Of a DNA stretch of 28,657 bases, positions 25,691 to 28,657 are shown one piece after another. The notes beneath the pieces were generated by a model that saw only the letters and a program-made list of their open reading frames with translations, searched no databases and had not been told where the DNA came from. Origin of the DNA: Chlorogloeopsis sp. ULAP01. GTDB taxonomy: Bacteria; Cyanobacteriota; Cyanobacteriia; Cyanobacteriales; Nostocaceae. How positions within the stretch are numbered: position 1 is the first letter of the stretch; each line of letters starts with the position of its first letter. The stretch lies in contig NZ_JAUDRH010000027.1 of assembly GCF_030381805.1 (NCBI RefSeq), positions 1-28,657 on the forward strand. The letters run 5' to 3'. The position numbers were made by a program, and so were the translations under genes.

Positions 25691-26000
25691 GATGCTAACA
25701 CTAATTGTTGTGGATTTTCAGGTATAAGATTGATTGAATCATAATTTAATATAAAGACTTCCTTCCCTTGATAGCGTTCTCCTTTATAGTTAAATATGTA
25801 TTTATCAGTGCTTCATCAATATCGTTTAACCAGTTTTTTTAACATTTTGTTTTGCAAAAAATATAGAAGCTCCTCCAGCAAAAGGTTCTGCATAATATTA
25901 ATGAGAAGGAATGTGCTTAATAATTGTGCTTAATAATTAGATTACGAGCATAAAATTTACCACCAGCATAGCGAAAAAGTGAATTGATGGGCTTGTTCAT
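25687..26000 (-). pseudogene. D12-class (Dam-type) adenine-N6 DNA methylase remnant
   Basis: Reading leftwards from the ATG at 26000: MNKPINSLFRYAGGKFYARN, then IPSH-stop-YYAEPFAGGASIFFAKQ, then NWLNDIDEALINTY. These are the N-terminal glycine motif, motif I (PFAGG) and the NDI block of Dam-type enzymes. The lesions are a 13-bp perfect tandem duplication (25913-25938) that shifts the frame, an in-frame TAA (25900-25898, probably from CAA), and a slip in an A7 run (25840-25834 on the plus strand T7). After LINTY about 500 bp expected for the middle of the enzyme, including motif DPPY, are missing. A different frame then gives an end resembling methylase C termini (KEVFILNYDS, then ENPQQLVLAS). 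Its stop overlaps the endonuclease stop in CTAG (25687-25690). Confidence 0.75.
25913..25938. repeat. 13-bp tandem duplication in the methylase remnant
   Basis: GTGCTTAATAATT occurs twice in direct succession (25913-25925 and 25926-25938). Removing one copy restores the reading frame from FYARNLIIKH into IPSH, so the duplication is a recent inactivating mutation by replication slippage. Confidence 0.9.
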
Positions 26001-26041
26001 TACTATCAAATTTTTGCATATAATTTATTTGCTAACTATAG

Positions 26042-26057
26042 TATACATCAATGTATA
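26042..26057. promoter_or_regulatory. Palindrome upstream of the methylase start
   Basis: TATACAT and ATGTATA form a perfect inverted repeat with a 2-bp spacer, about 42 bp before the methylase ATG (minus strand). Its position suits an operator or a -10 region of the methylase promoter. Whether the controller protein binds it is unknown; it shares only AGTAT-like bases with the repeats at 24575-24599. Confidence 0.35.
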
Positions 26058-26283
26058 TTGTCAAATATAATAATAAATAAATAGATATTTATATTAAGAT
26101 GTCTGTTGAATTATTGTATTTAGAAGTATGTCTCATCATGCTCTAGCATACCTGTGAGTATTAAATAACTATTGCTATTGCAGTATTAATTCATACTCTG
26201 ATTAGGTCATAGAATATTTGGATACAGCATTTTAATTTAAGTATCTTAGAGTGACAGCAGGCTACAAGAATTGATATTACGTT

Positions 26284-27297
26284 ATGTCTGATAGGCAACG
26301 AATACTTTCTGGTGTTCAACCAACTGGTAATCTACATTTAGGCAACTACCTGGGTGCAATTCGCAACTGGGTAGAAGGGCAGAGTCAGTATGAGAATTTC
26401 CTCTTCATAGCTGATTTGCACGCCACTACAGTGCCTCACGATCCAGCGACACTGGCGGCTAATACTTACACCCTAGCTGCGGCATATCTCGCCTGCGGGC
26501 TTGATTTAAACTATTCAACCATTTTTGTGCAGTCTCATGTCCCTGCCCACGCAGAACTTACCTGGTTACTCAACTGCATCACACCTCTGAATTGGCTAAC
26601 AGATATGATTCAATTCAAGGAAAAAGCACTCAAGCAGGGTGAAAATGTTGGTGTAGGTTTGTTGGACTACCCGGTGCTGATGGCATCTGATATCTTGCTG
26701 TACGAAGCGGATAAAGTTCCAGTGGGTGAAGATCAAAAGCAGCACTTAGAACTAACACGGGATATTGTTAACAGATTTAATCACCAATTTGCCGAACCAG
26801 ATCAACCAGTGCTGAAGTTACCAGAGCCTTTAATTAGAAAGGAAGGGGCAAGGATCATGAGTTTAACAGATGGGACTAAGAAAATGTCCAAATCCGATCC
26901 TTCTGAGTTGAGCCGGATCAATTTGCTAGATTCTCCGGATGAAATTAACAAAAAAATTAAGCGCTGCAAAACTGATCCGATTCGTGGTTTGGAGTTTGAC
27001 AATCCTGAGCGTCCAGAATGTAATAATTTGTTAACCCTATATATGTTACTTGCTGGCAAGACTAAGGAAGAAGTAGCCGCTGAGTGTCAGGATATGGGCT
27101 GGGGACAATTTAAGCCATTATTAACAGCAACAGCAATTAACGCTCTCAAACCCATCCAAGAAAAATATGAGGCGATAATAAACGACAAAAGCTATTTAGA
27201 GTCGGTATTGCGGCATGGGAAGCACAAAGCAGAGGCGATCGCAAACCACACTCTTACAAAAGTAAAAACTGCTATGGGGTACTCTCTGCCATTATGA
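26284..27297 (+). CDS. trpS: Tryptophan-tRNA ligase
   Basis: Class I aminoacyl-tRNA synthetase that charges tRNA-Trp. The HIGH-type motif appears as TGNLHLGNYLGA near residues 14-25 and the KMSKS loop is at residues 200-204. The blocks MIQFKEKA, LLDYPVLMASDILLY and PVGEDQKQHLELTRDI are those of bacterial TrpRS. The length of 337 is normal. The ATG at 26284 begins right at the conserved RILSGVQPTG. It lies 40 bp upstream of the MetF-family gene on the same strand, a likely transcription unit. About 280 bp separate it from the methylase remnant. The gene is intact. Confidence 0.97.
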   Translation: MSDRQRILSGVQPTGNLHLGNYLGAIRNWVEGQSQYENFLFIADLHATTVPHDPATLAANTYTLAAAYLACGLDLNYSTIFVQSHVPAHAELTWLLNCITPLNWLTDMIQFKEKALKQGENVGVGLLDYPVLMASDILLYEADKVPVGEDQKQHLELTRDIVNRFNHQFAEPDQPVLKLPEPLIRKEGARIMSLTDGTKKMSKSDPSELSRINLLDSPDEINKKIKRCKTDPIRGLEFDNPERPECNNLLTLYMLLAGKTKEEVAAECQDMGWGQFKPLLTATAINALKPIQEKYEAIINDKSYLESVLRHGKHKAEAIANHTLTKVKTAMGYSLPL

Positions 27298-27337
27298 GCT
27301 TTTCTGAATGGGGTGACATGTGCTATAGCTGTACCCA

Positions 27338-28288
27338 ATGAAAGAAAACTTCATTGTTATGCTGGCTACGAGAAATCCAATTCCTTTAACTTCTTTCCGT
27401 GCAGCTGCGAAAGCAGGTGAGTTCTTGATTACCGCCGAGGTAGCACCACCAAAAGGCGGTAATCCAGAACATATGTTAAAAATGGCGGCTACCCTTAAGG
27501 GGAGGGTGCATGCCGTCAATATTACCGATGGTAGCCGAGCAGTGCTACGGATGAGTTCTGTAGTCGCATCGGCGATTTTGCTACAACATGGTATTGAACC
27601 GATTTGTCAGATCGCTTGCCGCGATCGCAATCGGATTGGTTTGCAAGCTGATCTCATGGGCGCTCATGCTCTCGGTATCAGGAATATCTTGGCTTTGACA
27701 GGCGATCCTGTGAAAGCAGGTGATCATCCGGAATGCAAAGGTGTATTTGATTTAGAGGCTGTACGCCTGCTACAAGTTATCCAGAAACTAAATCATGGTG
27801 TTGATTGCAACGAGCAACCTTTATCTGATGGAGCACTGGATTTATTTCCCGGTGCAGCAGTTGACCCCCAATGTGCTAGTTGGTCAGGTTTACAAACACG
27901 ATTTGAACGTAAATTAGAAGCTGGAGCGCAATTTTTCCAAAGCCAACTAATCACGGATTTTGAACTGCTAGAAAAGTTTATGGATAAAGTTGCCGCAGGC
28001 TGCAATAAACCGATTTTAGCAGGAATTTTCTTGTTGAAATCGGCAAAAAATGCTCAGTTTATTAATAGATGCGTCCCGGGTGTAAATATTCCCCAGCACA
28101 TTATTGATAGATTGGCTCAAGCTAAAGATCCGTTAGCAGAAGGCGTGAAAATTGCCGCCGAGCAAGTCCAAATTGCACGGCAATTGTGTCAGGGTGTCCA
28201 TATGATGGCAGTCAAGCGCGAAGATTTGATTGTGCCTATTTTAGAGATGGCTGGTGTCGTACCATTTAACTGGGTGGCGCTGAGGTAA
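27338..28288 (+). CDS. metF: Methylenetetrahydrofolate reductase-family (MetF) protein
   Basis: This 316-residue TIM-barrel protein is of the FAD-dependent 5,10-methylenetetrahydrofolate reductase family, which makes the 5-methyl-folate used in methionine synthesis. Visible blocks are ITAEVAPPKGG (catalytic Glu region near the N terminus), VNITDGSRAV, ICQIACRDRNRIGLQADL and the flavin-contacting NILALTGDPVKAGDHP. It is longer in sequence but similar in length to E. coli MetF (296) and diverges from it, so a variant with a different reductant, or a related folate enzyme, is possible. The ATG at 27338 is used; an ATG seven codons in (27359) is an alternative. It is followed by a strong terminator. 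Confidence 0.88.
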   Translation: MKENFIVMLATRNPIPLTSFRAAAKAGEFLITAEVAPPKGGNPEHMLKMAATLKGRVHAVNITDGSRAVLRMSSVVASAILLQHGIEPICQIACRDRNRIGLQADLMGAHALGIRNILALTGDPVKAGDHPECKGVFDLEAVRLLQVIQKLNHGVDCNEQPLSDGALDLFPGAAVDPQCASWSGLQTRFERKLEAGAQFFQSQLITDFELLEKFMDKVAAGCNKPILAGIFLLKSAKNAQFINRCVPGVNIPQHIIDRLAQAKDPLAEGVKIAAEQVQIARQLCQGVHMMAVKREDLIVPILEMAGVVPFNWVALR

Positions 28289-28313
28289 ATAGAATAACTT
28301 CGTGTCTTGTTCA

Positions 28314-28348
28314 AGCGGCTGGTTTACTCCAGCTGCTTTTTTATTTTT
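28314..28348 (+). terminator. Intrinsic terminator of the trpS-metF unit
   Basis: AGCGGCTGG (28314-28322) pairs with CCAGCTGCT (28329-28337) over nine positions including one G-U pair, with loop TTTACT, followed by a T-rich run TTTTTATTTTT. It lies 25 bp after the metF stop. Confidence 0.88.
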
Positions 28349-28567
28349 GATGGTAGGTGCGATCGCTCTAGCAATGTGATTGTAACGCTAAGATGCTAAA
28401 ATAGCTCTACAAAGCTGGGTTAGAACTTGTAAAGAAGCTATCCTGGAGCATTAACAGACTCCCATACCAACTTTCCATAGCGATCGCCTCAGAGAAATGA
28501 GAAGAGCGTAAAACAAAAGCAACATAGCGACAAAACCCAATCTCAAATAGTGCGATGACATTGGTAC
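28349..28567. other. Spacer between metF and the rRNA operon end
   Basis: About 220 bases without an open frame of note, containing two GCGATCGC sites (28359-28366 and 28481-28488). A faint resemblance to a small RNA was considered because a hairpin with a T tract follows, but the adjacent 5S gene explains that hairpin better. Confidence 0.45.
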
Positions 28568-28604
28568 AAAAAACCAAAGCCTCCTGTAGATGAGTAAAGG
28601 AGGC
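28568..28604 (-). terminator. Probable rRNA operon terminator (bidirectional hairpin)
   Basis: GCCTCC (28579-28584) pairs with GGAGGC (28599-28604). On the minus strand it is followed by TTTGGTTTTTT, on the plus strand by ATTTTT. It lies about 27 bp beyond the 3' end of the 5S rRNA, which is transcribed leftwards. Confidence 0.65.
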
Positions 28605-28630
28605 ATTTTTGATTAGATTAGTAATAAAAA

Positions 28631-28657
28631 ACCTGGCACCGAGCTATTTTCACGTGG
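28631..28657 (-). rRNA. rrf: 5S rRNA, 3' end only
   Basis: Read on the minus strand, the last 27 bases end with AAAATAGCTCGGTGCCAGGT, closely matching the cyanobacterial 5S rRNA 3' end (AAAATAGCTCGACGCCAGGT from memory), followed by a T run. The rest of the gene and the 16S-23S part of the operon would lie beyond the right edge. Windows or contigs often stop at rRNA operons. Confidence 0.8.

Noticed and set aside
28349..28610. Independent small RNA ending at the GCCTCC/GGAGGC hairpin
   Set aside because: The hairpin sits just beyond the 3' end of a 5S rRNA read from the other side and is better explained as its terminator.

Overview
The window looks like chromosomal DNA of a filamentous, heterocyst-forming-type cyanobacterium (Nostoc/Anabaena/Calothrix relatives). 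The reasons are: many GCGATCGC (HIP1-type) octamers, a fused panC-cmk gene, a phototaxis operon carrying cyanobacteriochrome GAF domains, heptameric tandem repeats between genes, and low-complexity purine/pyrimidine spacers typical of that order. The genus is an inference.

Layout. 1-371: GC-rich palindromic repeat and heptamer repeats. 372-1779: cobM (B12 pathway) and a small flavin reductase-like protein. 1912-3933, minus strand: ada (alkylation repair and regulation) behind an EamA transporter. 4230-5559: an MIF/tautomerase protein, convergent with glutaminase glsA. 5560-6557: about 1 kb of AT-rich DNA without a gene. 6558-9601: an RlpA-type lytic transglycosylase and panC/cmk. 9731-12475, minus strand: a LOV-GGDEF-EAL protein (blue light to c-di-GMP). 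13040-13411: a small membrane protein with a zinc ribbon. 13545-22380, minus strand: a complete pixG-H-I-J-L (ptx-type) phototaxis operon in the canonical order. 22855-24438, minus strand: a B12-binding radical SAM protein. 24640-26000: a decayed type II restriction-modification system (controller gene, endonuclease, Dam-class methylase). 26284-28288: trpS and a MetF-family protein. 28631-28657: the 3' end of a 5S rRNA gene on the minus strand, running off the right edge and convergent with metF.

The main result is decay inside two multi-gene systems. In the phototaxis operon the CheA-type kinase gene has two in-frame TAA codons: one separates the Hpt half from the kinase half, the other cuts the C-terminal receiver domain. 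The CheW gene has a one-base frameshift in its most conserved segment. The photoreceptor (PixJ-like, with one red/green-type and one DXCF-type bilin-binding GAF) and both response regulators remain open. In the restriction-modification system the controller is intact, but the endonuclease carries two frameshifts and a stop. The methylase has a 13-bp tandem duplication, a stop, a poly-A slip and a large internal deletion. The housekeeping genes around them show no lesions, so this looks like local loss of dispensable functions (or a strain with an eroding genome) rather than generally poor sequence. Checking reads at each lesion would settle that.

The light-signalling genes sit together: the LOV/c-di-GMP protein is separated from the pix operon only by one small gene. 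Blue light would act through c-di-GMP turnover, and green/red/blue light through the chemotaxis-like PixJ-CheW-CheA relay to PixG/PixH and type IV pili. With CheW and CheA damaged, the second branch may be uncoupled.
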